Notes under the pieces: generated by a model
The model's database searches: none
What the model saw: the letters and a program-made list of their open reading frames with translations, nothing else
What the model was told of the DNA's origin: nothing
Assembly: GCA_036244855.1 (NCBI GenBank)
Contig: BQKZ01007280.1
Coordinates: 1 to 30,113 of the forward strand
Length of the DNA stretch: 30,113 bases
DNA from: Temnopleurus reevesii
Lineage: Eukaryota; Echinodermata; Echinoidea; Temnopleuroida; Temnopleuridae
Direction of reading: 5' to 3'
In this document: piece after piece, positions 1 to 11,113 of the stretch
How the letters are laid out: each line of letters opens with the position of its first letter
Numbering within the stretch: the stretch's first letter is position 1
Translations under genes and position numbers: made by a program

Positions 1-600
1 TTGAAGTGACGTTGTAAACTTTGTAAAACCTTTGTCATAATGCTCTTTTGCCCAAAAAAGAAGGTTTCTATTCTATTTATGAATGTTAAGCTACGAATGG
101 TTTGCCAATTTTTTAAAATTTATTTCATTTTATTAGACTATTAGTGCTGTTTTGTCACACCATTGGGTAAATAAAACTTGGGTCAATGGATAAACATAAG
201 AATATTAGTAATACTTGATAAATAGAGACTGAGATTGATACATTGTTAAAGAGATATATAGATAGATACATACGTAAATAAATGAATAGATAACTATATT
301 TTTAGCTCATGTATTTACGTTGTTTATCAGTCCCCTCCACCAAATGATTTGTTGATAAATTTATCTTACCTGCATGTTGATATATTGCAAAAGATAGATA
401 AAAATAAATTTCTAAATATATTGTTCGCATTATTGTATTATAATGTATCATATGTTGGAAGTGGAAATGAAATGACAGGACATGAAAGTAATGAACATGT
501 ACGTGGACAGTACAAAGATCGCTGCCTTTTCGCATATCGGCTTGCAATAGATGGACAACACCTCTTTCAAGTTCACTAGGTCTCCATTCAAATCTTCCCT
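1..600. other. AT-rich non-coding stretch with degenerate GATA/AAAT tract
   Basis: No gene is recognisable here. Between about 250 and 297 the sequence is a degenerate tetranucleotide tract built from GATA, TAGA, TACA and AAAT units, resembling the longer tract near 7.8 kb. Short open frames on both strands have low-complexity, T/F/Y/I-rich composition and no family motif, so I treat them as chance. Nothing else stands out. Confidence 0.6.
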
Positions 601-628
601 TCATCCCTGGAGTCCTAGCAAACACGAG

Positions 629-717
629 TGGTCATTTGATCAAATTGACCATCCTTATTAAATGGACCTCCCATTCTTTTCCATCCATACAAAGAAATGG
701 TCATCTGGGACTGACCA
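629..717. repeat. Inverted TGGTCA/TGACC half-site pairs
   Basis: Two small inverted repeats lie close together. At 630-650 GGTCA and TTGACC flank the perfect palindrome TTTGATCAAA. At 698-717 TGGTCA and TGACCA are separated by 8 bases. TGACCT/TGGTCA-type hexamers resemble nuclear-receptor half-sites, so a regulatory role is possible. I can see only the motifs. They also belong to a wider cluster of the same hexamer running to about 1600. Confidence 0.4.
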
Positions 718-1451
718 CCAAGTTTCATCGCATTGAAATCAAGATAACCAGTGGGAATAAGTGTTTATTAACTGGCTTGTCGCAATTGAATCACACTAAA
801 AACAGTCTATTGTGTTTTGTAGTACAGTTGTGTGCATGTCTTGGAGGTTCAATTTTTTTTTAATGATGACTTTAAAGTTCTCCCGATTACGTGAGTCTGA
901 CTGACTCATGTCTGGAAAAGACACATCGTTCCCCGTTCCTCCCCTCTCTATTCTTCTCTATTTTATTTTTAGGTGCTACATGTTCTCAGTCATAAATTGT
1001 AAATTAATTTTGTTAATAAGTATACTGAATTTGAATCCTTCGAACCTAGTTTGAGCTTTGTTGGTGGTTATGTAATCGTCTTGGAAAATTGTTCTTTCTT
1101 GAGATTGATTTGTAGACATATATTGTCATAATATGAAAGCCGACTTTTAATGGAGATTTACTTTTCAAGCTATCAAAACAATCCTTGAAAGTAATAGGCT
1201 TCAATTGTATTCGAAATCCAAGCAAAATACTCCAACAAAAATACAAATGTCCTACCTACTTCAGACTCTGGTCGTGATTGTAATCTATATCTTTATTTCA
1301 ATTGACTTATTCAGATCAAATAAATGTCCATTACACTCCAAATCTCTTGAGAAGCCGCCGAAACAATCATCATCTTGTTCCATTGGTTTGAAATGGAGAT
1401 GACCATTGTAAGGATATTGTTGTGTGGCCTTTGTGTCTCATGTTTGACATG

Positions 1452-1495
1452 CTTGACCATTGTGATTCCGGACAATGGTCAAGACAATGGTCATT
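1452..1495. repeat. Perfect 12-bp hairpin with tandem ACAATGGTCA copies
   Basis: CTTGACCATTGT at 1452-1463 is the exact reverse complement of ACAATGGTCAAG at 1472-1483, with an 8-base loop. The right arm is then repeated directly as ACAATGGTCA at 1484-1493, giving a 12-base tandem period. A further ATGACCATTGT lies at 1399-1409, and TGGTCA at 1594-1599. The arrangement could be a foldback remnant or a cluster of nuclear-receptor-like half-sites. Confidence 0.6.
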
Positions 1496-1599
1496 CTTGA
1501 AGAACAACGCGGGTTTTTACAAATGTTTGTTCGATTGAATGAAGTGAAAGCGATGGTATTTCATCAACTGTCAAATCATGGATCGACTACCGATGGTCA

Positions 1600-2735
1600 A
1601 ATATAGAAAGTGAATGGCCTGTCCAAACATGACGCTAAAATAAACCCAGGGTCCTTTCAAGGATGGGTGGGGTTGTCCCCATAAGGCCGTATGCCTGGAG
1701 TCGAGAACAAAAAGTCACTCATATCATACTGTTTTCACGATCATGTTTGCTGTTAGTGAGTCATATCGCTGCGAATTGAAGTTTACTCAATGATAAATGG
1801 CTTTGATACTCCGATAGCCTTTCACATCCATGAATATCTGTATTCTTTAAGATGACTGTTCTTTATTTTACTACGTTTTGCCATGTGTATGCATTAATAT
1901 TTGTAATATTTTAGTATTATTTTTTAATATTAGTTATTTCCATTATTATTTATGACTGTATGATTTGAACTGTCAAAAGAATTGAAAAAAATGAAATGAT
2001 TTGAAATGAAATGAAACTAAAATCCATTCCAAAGGACTGGACTTAAATGTACACTCTGTAAAGGTAATATTTATTTCATCATGATAATGCAATGTAACAC
2101 CATGTAAATAACTTTTTAATATTGTTTTGTGTTGCGTTACTGTTTACCTGTTTACAACTTAAAGAATTTTGTAAACAACTTCATAATAACCAAGTTTCTA
2201 TTCGTGGTCCGTTGGTGTGACCAGAGAATTTATTCGAAACACCTATATGCGATAAGCTGTATTTCATGATATCACTCCTCTATTGAACCATTTGCTTTTG
2301 GCGCGTGTTTCGCATAAATCACTACTTTACGATAACAATCAGATATTTGAAATGAAAAGAATACAATTCAAAAGTAATGTAAATATTTTTGGACTTCAAT
2401 ATTCTTATATGCTATTCCAATGTCATGGGTTATTTATTAATCAAACAAAACGCAAAGTATGAATGGGCAAAGTTGTAAACAACTGATGATGTATTTAAAA
2501 AAGAAAAGATGAAATGATTTATCTCTTTTATCTCGACGCACTATTAACCCCATTATTATTAAGTACGAGCCCTTCATCCTATGTCATTAACAATCATTAA
2601 AAACATGTTCAAATATCATTTCTACCCCTCCTTATCTCTCAAATTCCTCATTTCATATGTTTCATTTACCAGCATTTCATATCGGTGTATTACTATTAGT
2701 ACGTTCAGATAGCGTGAAATCAACATAATGAATAT
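1600..2735. other. AT-rich non-coding stretch
   Basis: No gene or structured element is visible, apart from the possible retroelement tail at about 1990-2018, which is listed separately. The 1880-2000 section is especially T/A-rich. Stop codons are frequent in all frames. Confidence 0.6.
1985..2018 (+). mobile_element. Possible retroelement 3' tail, (GAAAT)n-like
   Basis: A short imperfect run of GAAAT units follows roughly 100 bp of T/A-rich sequence. The layout resembles the GAATT-tailed element near 29.86 kb. LINE-type retroelements often end in a simple repeat after an A/T-rich 3' untranslated region. No reverse-transcriptase coding sequence is visible upstream, so at most this is a 5'-truncated copy. 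A plain microsatellite is an equally good reading. Confidence 0.2.
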
Positions 2736-2743
2736 TCACCGAG

Positions 2744-2769
2744 GCCCCCTGCGTATCGCGGCAGGGGGC
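2744..2769. repeat. GC-rich hairpin in a CpG-rich islet
   Basis: GCCCCCTGC at 2744-2752 pairs perfectly with GCAGGGGGC at 2761-2769 across an 8-base loop. It opens a stretch of about 120 bp (to about 2860) that is much richer in CpG than its surroundings, including CCGCG and CGCGG words. A structured RNA, a regulatory islet or a repeat fragment are all possible, and nothing in the sequence decides between them. Confidence 0.45.
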
Positions 2770-2859
2770 GCACAAACCACTGAAAATCCACAAAAATTAG
2801 GCCAAAAACATCAGGCTCTGTAACCGCGATTATTTCACGGCGCATTGCATTCGCGGCAT

Positions 2860-5178
2860 GCCATCTACCAATTTCATTTCTTACTTCCATGAATCGCATG
2901 ATATAGATTTTAATCTCATGTAGAAGCAGTATAGCACGACTAACACACAGTTGGTGTTCCCAATTAGAAATTTGTTATAGAAAGACGATGTTCCCGCCCT
3001 TTATTGTCACCGCCCGTATTGTCGTCTGCCCAGATGATATTGAACGACATGCTCGAGGTTTTGCCTTCTCTTTTACTCAATCATCGTGTAAAAAGAATAT
3101 AATTCGTTTAAATTTGTGCATCAAGCGCCATGCATTTGTCCAGTGTGGCATGTACTTTTGTACTGGTGATCCAAAATGCTTTGACTATCTCTGAGCTTTG
3201 AATTATGATCAGATGATATGATCTGATGATGTGACATTACCGAGCAATCGCCTTAAAAAAATTCATTCGTGCAAATCTTGACATGATATCATTAAAACAA
3301 GGCGACGATTTCATTCCATCAAAATTACATTCAGAACAAGAAAATGAGTAAAAATATAATTGAAAATAAAATGATGTCGTTTTTCGCTGGAACTTGGAAA
3401 GAAAATGAGACGTCAATGCGCCAGAGACAGAGAGAGGAAAAGTGATGTGCATGAAAATGTTTGCTTCTTGGCGACGCGTCGAAGCTCATAAAATTGCCAA
3501 GGAATTAAAAAGAGAAGCACCAATACGATGGTGAATATGTTAATACCACGTGATTCAATCACTTCCATAATGAACAGGAGAGGTATGATTAGTTCCTCGG
3601 AATAAAAGATAAAAGCCATATCTGAGACGTTACTACTATTTTTTTAAATTAATTATGTATTGATATTTTTACCGGCATTATGATTAGACAGAACACCTAT
3701 GCGCTTTGAAACACCCGTATAAAGCGCCTTATAAATGTAATTATCATGATTATTAGCATTATCACAATGTGGGCAGATGAGGTATTTTCATGCGGGATAA
3801 TCATTTTATTTGTACATTCATTTAAAGAAATGAAGCAATTTCTATACACGTTTTTTTCTGATTTTTCTTGTAAATTCATGTTGGATTTTTGAGAGTGTGA
3901 GTTCTGAGGTGAACCGAAGAAAGATAAAGAGAGAAGGGAGATGATGGGGAGAGGGCGGGGGACGTAATACAAATCTATGATAATTTTGTGAAAGGAGTGG
4001 AAATACGTGGCTACGCCCTCATACCTCACGCGTGAAATAGAGCGTGAACGTCAGAGGTAAGCGTGTTCAAGGCGTGTCGATAAACCATATCACCTCATTT
4101 CACTTTCCACGAACCTCTCTCTCCCCTCTCGCTTAGAAGATCGCATCCATTCCACATCCCAACATCTTTTCTCCCAGTCTCCCTCCATCTCGAATGGAAG
4201 ATTATTATCATCTTCGGCCATGCTTCACCTTTCCATTAGTGTAATGAATAGCATACCTTTGGCATCGGCCACGATAACATGACGAAGATTAATTTTTCGA
4301 AATTCCCTGCGATCATGGTTATACTGATTTTCATACTAGTTCGCTTGAAATCTTTGTTGGGATTACATTTTGAGGCATATCTCAGAAATTACAAAATTCT
4401 TGGTATCCCGATTGTGATCATTTTCCATTTTCGGACTCCTTTGTGTCACATTGCGGTATCCCCCCCCCCCTTGCTCGATTTTTGTTTTTCATTTATTTTC
4501 TCTTTCTTCAGTTGGGTTGGGTTTATTGGTGCTGAATAATCTTCATATAAGACAGAGGGTTTGAGTGAATTGTGTGCGTCTGTTTTGGTCTCCCCGTTTA
4601 ATTTGAAATAACATTTATAAAACTACGAAAAGCACGAAAAGATGCCAATTGGAATTTGCCTTAATTTCGGAGTCCACATGTTAGATTTTAATTTCTGATT
4701 CTTTGTTACGGCATTCGATGGTAGCCTTCTGCAGCCCACTGTCCTAAAAACCTTGCCATCTCAAATGTACTTTCAGCAGCACCGGTAGTGATGTTGTGAT
4801 ACCCTTGATACTATGTTGACACGATCAATGTAAAATAAGTACAGTCATCTCCGAGTTCATTTCCTCTCCTTTTCTCTTTCTCCCAACTCCGCCTACATCC
4901 GCGATCTTATTCCTCGAAAGTGTGTGTTCTTTTATACGTTGTCATGCCTCTCCGCTCCATCTAGATCTGTCTGTTTATTCCCCCTTCTCGCTCTTTCTCC
5001 CCTCGATTTTATCTTAATTTTTAAGCGTGATAAGTCTAAAATATGTAGGTTCCTCTGTCTCTCTCTCTCTTATCACTCCTCTTCTTGCTTTCGATATACT
5101 ATGTTCTCATCTACTTTAGATAGTAATGCGACATAAAAAAGATTTCATCCCTTTTCCTCCTCTAATATTATCTTTCTT
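2860..5178. other. Non-coding stretch, no supported gene
   Basis: This holds short open frames on both strands, none with a recognisable family motif or convincing splice flanks. A run of 11 C sits at 4460-4470. A small inverted repeat, ATCAGAT/ATCTGAT, lies at 3208-3227. The 4850-5180 section becomes C/T-rich on the plus strand ahead of the CT microsatellite. Confidence 0.5.
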
Positions 5179-5238
<60 letters not shown>

Positions 5239-5239
5239 C
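5179..5239. repeat. C-run, (CT)n and (CA)n compound microsatellite
   Basis: Nine C bases (5179-5187) run into about 22 perfect CT units ending near 5231, then a short CA tract to about 5239. It is the inverted counterpart of the GA/G tract about 500 bp downstream. Homopurine-homopyrimidine tracts of this length can adopt triplex (H-DNA) structures and are mutable in length. Confidence 0.95.
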
Positions 5240-5715
5240 TGGGTAACCCTGCACTTTGCAATATTATATGGTCCATGCTTTCGGCCCCATTCTCTCTCGT
5301 GATGCAACCCAACCCAATTTCCGGATGTTGTTTTTATTTCTACATCTCTCATTCCTCGTCCGCCCTCCGCTTCCCTTCCTCCCCCAACACCGCTCTTGCC
5401 CCTCACTTCCGTATCTAATTTTGCACATTGATCAAGTTTATATAATTATCCTTGATTCTATGTTGACATAAAACAGAAGACAAGTGAGCTGCTCAGTATT
5501 TATAATTCCTATCAAGGCTGCGCAGACGATCGATCATGGATCGTTTATACTATCGTGACCACTTAGCGCAATCGATATTAATTGGAAGGTGGTTCATTAA
5601 TTAGGACACATGTCGTCAGCGTGCAGGGGAGATATGGGATGGGGTGGATTGTAATCGAAAAAGAGAGATAAAGCAGGAGACGAGGAAGTACAGAAAAGAC
5701 AGAGAGAAGAGAAAT

Positions 5716-5754
<39 letters not shown>

Positions 5755-5774
5755 GAGAGAGAGGGGGGGGGGGG
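5716..5774. repeat. (GA)n microsatellite with 12-base G-run
   Basis: About 23 GA units, with one GGG interruption near 5743-5745, end in a run of 12 G at 5763-5774. The unit order (GA then G) is the reverse complement of the upstream C-then-CT tract. The Arg/Glu-rich open frame through here on the plus strand, and the Ser/Leu-rich frames opposite, are translations of the microsatellite and not genes. Confidence 0.95.
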
Positions 5775-7790
5775 AGTGAGAATCAAATATATATACATAG
5801 AGAAAGGGGAGGAAAGAGAAATATATATAAAACAGAGAGCCGCAAAAACAAGAGAAAGAATAATAAGAGAAGGTGTGGAGAAAATGAAAGTAGGGACGTA
5901 TGTACAAATTAATGAAACCCTCAATGACATTCATATCTGAAATAAGTTATTCTTTCCATCTTTATGACAAAATTATGAAAATGGACACACCATTATCATC
6001 GGAAAACACACGATTGCCCACTTTATGTCTGGTGCAACTCAGATCGATGATCTCATAACATCTACAAAATACATGTATTCTTTAACGTTTTGAAGATATC
6101 TAGGAAAGCATATTGATCCTCCAAATTCATAATAGCTTAATTAGGTTTTGCGGTGAGCCACGATAACACGGGTTAAATAACCGCAATATTTTGCCCTTGT
6201 CATTTCTGGTTGCATGCACTATTTTTTGGTCTAGTGAGGGGTAAATCGGATATATTCAATTCATTATAGAAATGATATGATACTTTATATGATATATCTT
6301 CAGGGGATATATTCATCATTATAAATGCAACATTCTCTAAACCCGATGATGATACGAGTAATATTTTCTATTCAAACTGCCAAAACGGATAAAGCACTGT
6401 AATTTTCATGAATATTTAAGAGATTAATGTATCCTAAGTGATCCGATATCAATCATGTCAATTGCAGCAATTTAAATTTGCAGTCTGGAAAGGTTGTATT
6501 TTCTTGTTTATAATTGATTAAGAATATCTTGCTTGGGGGCCGGAAACCCCGTCAGTAAATTGCAGACATGCATCCATTTACAAATGATTTAGATTTGTAC
6601 TATGTTTGCTTATTGTGACAGCTGTATTGAGATATAGGATAATGAATTATAATTTCATCATGTTCATGTCAGAAAAAGTACATCGTCTTTGTCATGTAGG
6701 ATATTGCTGAATATTATGTCTGGCTCCACTTTATAAATAATTCATTAATGGTTTGACTTCTAATGTAGTTTGTAGAAAGGATTTGAACAAAGATATTGAA
6801 GGGAAAATGTGTCTTATTCTTGCAAAGCAGAATTTACCAAAAAACGATTGTCGCTTTTCATTAAACTGCCAATTAATCGCATACAATATGGAATTAAAGA
6901 TGAAAAATTCATAGAGGAATTACAGAAACTAAATTACCTAGATTTTATGTTGCCTTGTAAAATGGAGAGTGATTTCAACAATCAAAACATTTCTTTCCAT
7001 GTTTTTTTTTCCAGACAATATATTGCATTGGATAATCCAGCAGAACGAACTACCAGCTTAATTAATTATCTTGTCTGTCCTTAATATCAAATTATTAAAA
7101 AGAAAACACTGAAAATGAAATAAGACAATGAAATAATCTTTTTAATTCCCTAAAAAGATGGCGTGTGGGGATTCTTTATTTCATCAAAGTTACCAATTTC
7201 TTCTTCATCACCATCCCCCGTTTTGTGAATCACCATCAATCATCAATTAAAGCATTTTCATTTCATGTCATTTCGTACAGGTCCACCATTGTTATGGCAT
7301 TACTGTCCCAACTTGAGAATTCATCAGAGTAATTTTATTAATTGATTAAATTTCATAACGCACATGATGAATGATATAGGCGTGCCAAATAAATTACACT
7401 TCTTAACGATAAAGAATCCGACCTTTAATTGACAGTGACATTGCGAATATACATCCGATTAAGGTTATGAGATCATGCGTGTTGTGTTTAATTCATAACT
7501 TCCATGTCAATTAAAAATTATAATAAATTTGAATTTTATACAGCAATTAGCCTGCTTTGTCAATATTCCATGCTAAATCCACTGAAATCAATCATAATTT
7601 GGAAAGAATTACCCATTTTATGTGCATGACAAAACTGATTATGTTCTGAAGATGGAGTAGGCAGGTTTATCACATTTTCTAGTTCAGAAGGTTACAAAAC
7701 CAGATTAAGAAGTTTTAAATAGAATCAGGAATATACTTTGTAGACTTCTGGCTCAAGACCACATTTTCATGATGATGTTTACTATTGAAA
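5775..7790. other. AT-rich non-coding stretch
   Basis: No gene is supported. A 91-codon open frame at 6809-7084 (plus) has mixed protein-like composition but no family motif, and it does not begin from a clear acceptor or promoter. A short GGGG/CCCC inverted repeat lies around 6535-6550. The rest is AT-rich with frequent homeodomain-like TAAT words, which are expected by chance at this base composition. Confidence 0.5.
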
Positions 7791-7794
7791 ACCA

Positions 7795-7946
7795 CAACAA
7801 CAACAACAATAACAAAAGAATGAATGAATGAATAGATATATAAATTAATAAATAGATAGATATATGAATAGATAAATAAATAGATACATAAAACAAGAAA
7901 TTTGTAAATAAAGAAATAAATGAATGAATAGATAAATAAAATAAAT
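7795..7946. repeat. Compound (CAA)n, (GAAT)n, GATA/AAAT microsatellite
   Basis: CAA units at 7795-7809 lead into four GAAT units at about 7818-7834, then a degenerate mixture of TAGA, GATA, AAAT and ATAT units continues to about 7946. Reading frames on the minus strand through this tract are Tyr/Ile/Phe-rich translations of the repeat and should not be taken as membrane proteins. Confidence 0.9.
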
Positions 7947-8234
7947 ATTACATAATGCAAAACCACAATCTTGTATTTGCAGCCGAAAAAGTACCATTTC
8001 AAATACGAGCCCATTTTCAAAGGGAAAAATAAATGATAACTGACGAACAAAGGCTGTTAAAAACAGAATAATGAGTAAATGGTGAGGAAAATTTATTTCT
8101 CTCAGATGAATATCATTATGATCTCTCACAATGGGGCGCTGAGAAAAAGCAATAGCGTGGAACAGGGACAATTAAAAGAGAAATAATGAAGCGAAACGGA
8201 GAATATAGTCCGTTGAATAGTAATTAGAGTGATT

Positions 8235-8306
8235 AAATGTGACGTTTGGGCTACTGATGGGGACTCGGGCATGATTCATCGGGCAATCCTTCGGCTCGTC
8301 ACATTT
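8235..8306. repeat. 10-bp inverted repeat with 52-base spacer
   Basis: AAATGTGACG at 8235-8244 is the exact reverse complement of CGTCACATTT at 8297-8306. The spacer contains shorter repeated words (CGGGCA twice). A stem-loop RNA or paired regulatory half-sites are conceivable, but a 10-bp match at this spacing may also be chance. Confidence 0.35.
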
Positions 8307-9014
8307 GACAGTTGGACGTAAACAGTCGGAGGAATTCAAATAGAGCTTTAGAATGATGAGCATCTTCTTGCCAGTAATGATGATGATTGTAGTTGATGCT
8401 AGTCGAGAGAGTTTAGAGATGGGCTCATATATCAAGTGTACATAAACGCTAACATTAACATTCAAGGAAGCTAGGCAAAAGATCAAGATATTTTGTTATT
8501 CCGACTTGACATTCATGTTCAAACTTTTGTGAATTACTAAGTGTCTATTTTATGCGAATTTATAACTGTTGTTTAGTAATAAACATCTACTATTCTGAAA
8601 ACAAAACAGCGATTTGAACCTTTTATTTGTGGATTTGAAGAGGCGACTCACAGTCCTCTACATGCAAGAGCAATCACCGTGATTTATTTAACGTTGACTC
8701 AAGTTTGGTTGGAGGTGGTAGGTCTATGGGCAGGATAAGCAAAAGCAATATTGCATAAAAAGCAATTTAGTTAATTAGGTTCATCTTCTTTTATCTATCA
8801 ACGCAGAATCGGCCCCCCTGTCAAGATACTAGCACGTTGCTTTTAACACTTTATCATATATTCTCACATATCTTTTATCAGTTATAACGAACGTACCCAT
8901 TACCACAACAATAAATCTCACATGATAACGGATCTTTGCGCTCCGTTTCTCGGCGCTCGTGAAACGAAAAAGGGGTGCGAGATGCTGACGTATGCAGGCA
9001 GGAGGAACGGTCGC

Positions 9015-9028
9015 TATAAAATGGCGCC
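9015..9028 (+). promoter_or_regulatory. TATA-like box overlapping a YY1-like motif
   Basis: TATAAAA at 9015-9021 overlaps AAAATGGCGCC, which fits the YY1 consensus AANATGGCGNC. The flank from about 8937 is locally CpG-rich and holds a TGACGT half-CRE near 8988. An ATG lies in the YY1 motif and opens a frame of about 23 codons. A splice-donor-like AAG|GTAATA occurs at about 9187-9195, but not in that frame. This could be a weak core promoter, and it could also be coincidence. TGGCGCC also recalls the start of a lysine-tRNA primer-binding site, but the following bases do not fit. Confidence 0.25.
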
Positions 9029-9465
9029 AGTGGGAAAGTCCCCTATATATCTCGCAAGCAATATCAGAAAGTGTCATCATCGAAACGTATAGAATTTCCC
9101 AGGTGATCCTAGACGCAGCTTATTTTCATTACGGCAAAGGAAGAGTGTTGCGATTTCGAATCCGTTTTAATCGGGCGTCAGTTAACAAGGTAATATACAG
9201 CAGGGGAATATGGGATTCTTGACTGATGACAGGAGTGTGTCACTTGCGATGTGTATTTTAGCTTTTAAACTAGAATAACAAGATGGTAGTGAAGTAAGTA
9301 AAATGCGTTGGAAAATGAAAGGTATTCCAATTATAATCAAGATTACTGCTTCCGTCTTAATTTACATAGGCTTGTACAAGGTATGTCATTCCCGAAATTG
9401 CTTCGGCATATCTCATCCTTGCTTCTCACAGTGAATTTTAGAGATATGCTGATTTAATTCAAATT

Positions 9466-9567
9466 TTCGACCTTTATTAAGATTATCGTCAGCAGATAAG
9501 TGAAATTACCCACCACCTTGTACATAATTTCAGTTATCTCCTGACGATGATCTTAATAAAGGTCGAA
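9466..9567. repeat. Long hairpin with 43-bp arms
   Basis: The segment 9466-9508 and the reverse complement of 9525-9567 match at 40 of 43 positions, with a 16-base loop. Both arms carry the core CGACCTTTATTAAGAT. The near-identity of long arms with a tight loop fits a MITE remnant, the terminal hairpin of a transposon, or a precursor of small RNA. No target-site duplication is obvious. TTGTACAAGG about 100 bp upstream (9373 on) also echoes ACCTTGTACA in the loop region, so a larger structure may once have existed. Confidence 0.85.
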
Positions 9568-9960
9568 ACTTCACCATTCTACATGTTCTATGGACCTAAT
9601 GATTTATGTTGCTTTTGTTGCCAATGTCTATTTTCATTCCACCACTAAAGTTTCTTTGTTGATTTTCCTCAATTCTATTTCAGATTTTTTCATGGTCTCT
9701 TAATATTTTACATTTATTTTCATCATTGTTAGACTCTCCTTTTTTTTTCTTTTTCATGCATCCTCTTTTCATTTGTCCCGTTCACTCCCTCTCACGTTCT
9801 CTACATATTCTTTCTTGAATCTAGGACTTAATCTTCAAATCTTTCCCTTTTCTATGTTATTCTGTTTGTTCTTTCTCTCGACCTGATTCTGTTCCGTACC
9901 CCCATCCATTAAATCGTGATGACTGATTCTTGTCACAATGCTATAAACAAACCAATCTCC

Positions 9961-9974
9961 ATCTAGATCTAGAT
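9961..9974. repeat. 14-bp palindrome ATCTAGATCTAGAT
   Basis: A perfect self-complementary sequence made of overlapping ATCTAG units. It is short and may be chance or a tiny tandem expansion. Confidence 0.5.
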
Positions 9975-10002
9975 CATTGGTGGATTCTCGAGCCAATAAC
10001 TC

Positions 10003-10219
10003 AAGATGCACGTCCTTAAATCCTCGACAGAATAAGGGCTTACGTCTGGTATCTGGTACGTCTACCGTTTAATCTTCACCATATGCAGGTACAGGGTGTT
10101 CCCCAAAAGATGCATCGAATCGCATAGATCGTTTTGAGGGTGAAGGACTCAGGTCTAGTGTCTCGTACGTCTACCATTTAATCTCCACCAAATGCAGGTA
10201 CAGGGTGTCCAAAAGTGCC
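10003..10219 (+). repeat. Tandem duplication with 109-bp period
   Basis: Two copies of a block of roughly 75-109 bp lie head to tail. The words GTACGTCTACC (10056 and 10165) and GCAGGTACAGGGTG (10085 and 10194) recur at exactly 109 bases, and the match weakens toward the left edge (AAGATGCA at 10003 and 10107). Both copies end in ACAGGGTGT followed by CCAAAAG, which resembles terminal inverted repeats of some mariner-like elements. A weak reverse-complement echo (ACAGTCTGTA) lies near 10537. This may therefore be a duplicated transposon end. Confidence 0.75.
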
Positions 10220-11030
10220 CCGCATTGCATTTATTATTATTTTTTTTTTAATCTCAACAAGGGTTTGTGTTCTTATATCCAAAGATGATACGGTCTATTT
10301 AGCCAAAAGAGGTAAGGTCTTAGAAAAAAAAATCACGATTCTTAAAGGGCTCCATTCTTCCTATGCGACAAAAAGATTGAAATTTTTCATTTGTTTTATA
10401 AAAGCATCATTTATATGCATCAAAGCGCTATAATGTTGCCAAGTTGCAACGTGATGAAGTTGAAATCTTTGAAAACCTAAAGAAAAACATATTGATACAA
10501 GTCTGGTTGTTCCATAGTTGTACCATTTTATGTGACAGTCTGTATATCTGACCAAATCCCAATAAATTAACAACGTCTAAACTAGGTGTACTCACTTGTC
10601 ATAACACATTACATGGACAAAGGTGTATTTAAAAAAAACCTGGAAAATTCCGGAGATGTCGTCATACTTATCTATACATTATTAAGTTTTGAACAACAAA
10701 GGCCATAAAATCGGTGATTTTCATCCTCACAATGATATAGTCACGAAATGAAATGAATCAATTTATACAATAAGGTGATATCATTTGATGGCATAAGATA
10801 TGCCAATCACAACGGTCTTTGTCTCATCAGGGGCCTATACAATATTGGTGTACAAGGTCATCATATACGAGTCATGTCCGTCGCACTCAATAATTAGGAT
10901 TGGTATAAAACTATATCCACATCTACTGCAGATACGGGCACCTGTTTGAGAAGAGGGCAAGGTCAAAATGTTACATCTTTTTTTTTTTTTTTTAGAATAG
11001 GGCATGACTTCAGGCTTTATTTTTTTAAAA
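10220..11030. other. Non-coding stretch with 17-base T-run
   Basis: No gene is supported. The segment 10220-10560 could be the interior of a degraded transposon bounded by the ACAGGGTGT motifs described upstream, but it encodes nothing recognisable. A run of 17 T lies at 10978-10994. Confidence 0.45.
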
Positions 11031-11113
11031 TCATATACTATAGTAAATGATTAATTTTGCTTTGCACCAGTTAGAATATTTACCCCAAGCGCTAAATATG
11101 TTCACATCCTTAC

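Noticed and set aside
1030..1052. tRNA B-box-like GGTTCGA on the minus strand, and similar words near 19990 and 22420
   Set aside because: None has the full GGTTCGANNCC pattern, a matching A-box or a cloverleaf-capable flank.
5616..5940. Open frames of about 100-118 codons on both strands, Arg/Glu-rich or Ser/Leu-rich
   Set aside because: They are translations of the GA microsatellite and its flanks.
6809..7084. 91-codon plus-strand frame with mixed composition
   Set aside because: It lacks an ATG at its start, splice flanks and any known motif.
7715..8171. Tyr/Phe/Ile-rich minus-strand frames resembling membrane proteins
   Set aside because: The hydrophobic pattern comes from translating the GATA/AAAT/GAAT microsatellite.
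9022..9040. TGGCGCC as a retroviral-type primer-binding site
   Set aside because: Only the first seven bases fit. The rest does not match a lysine-tRNA primer site, and no LTRs or gag-pol coding are present.
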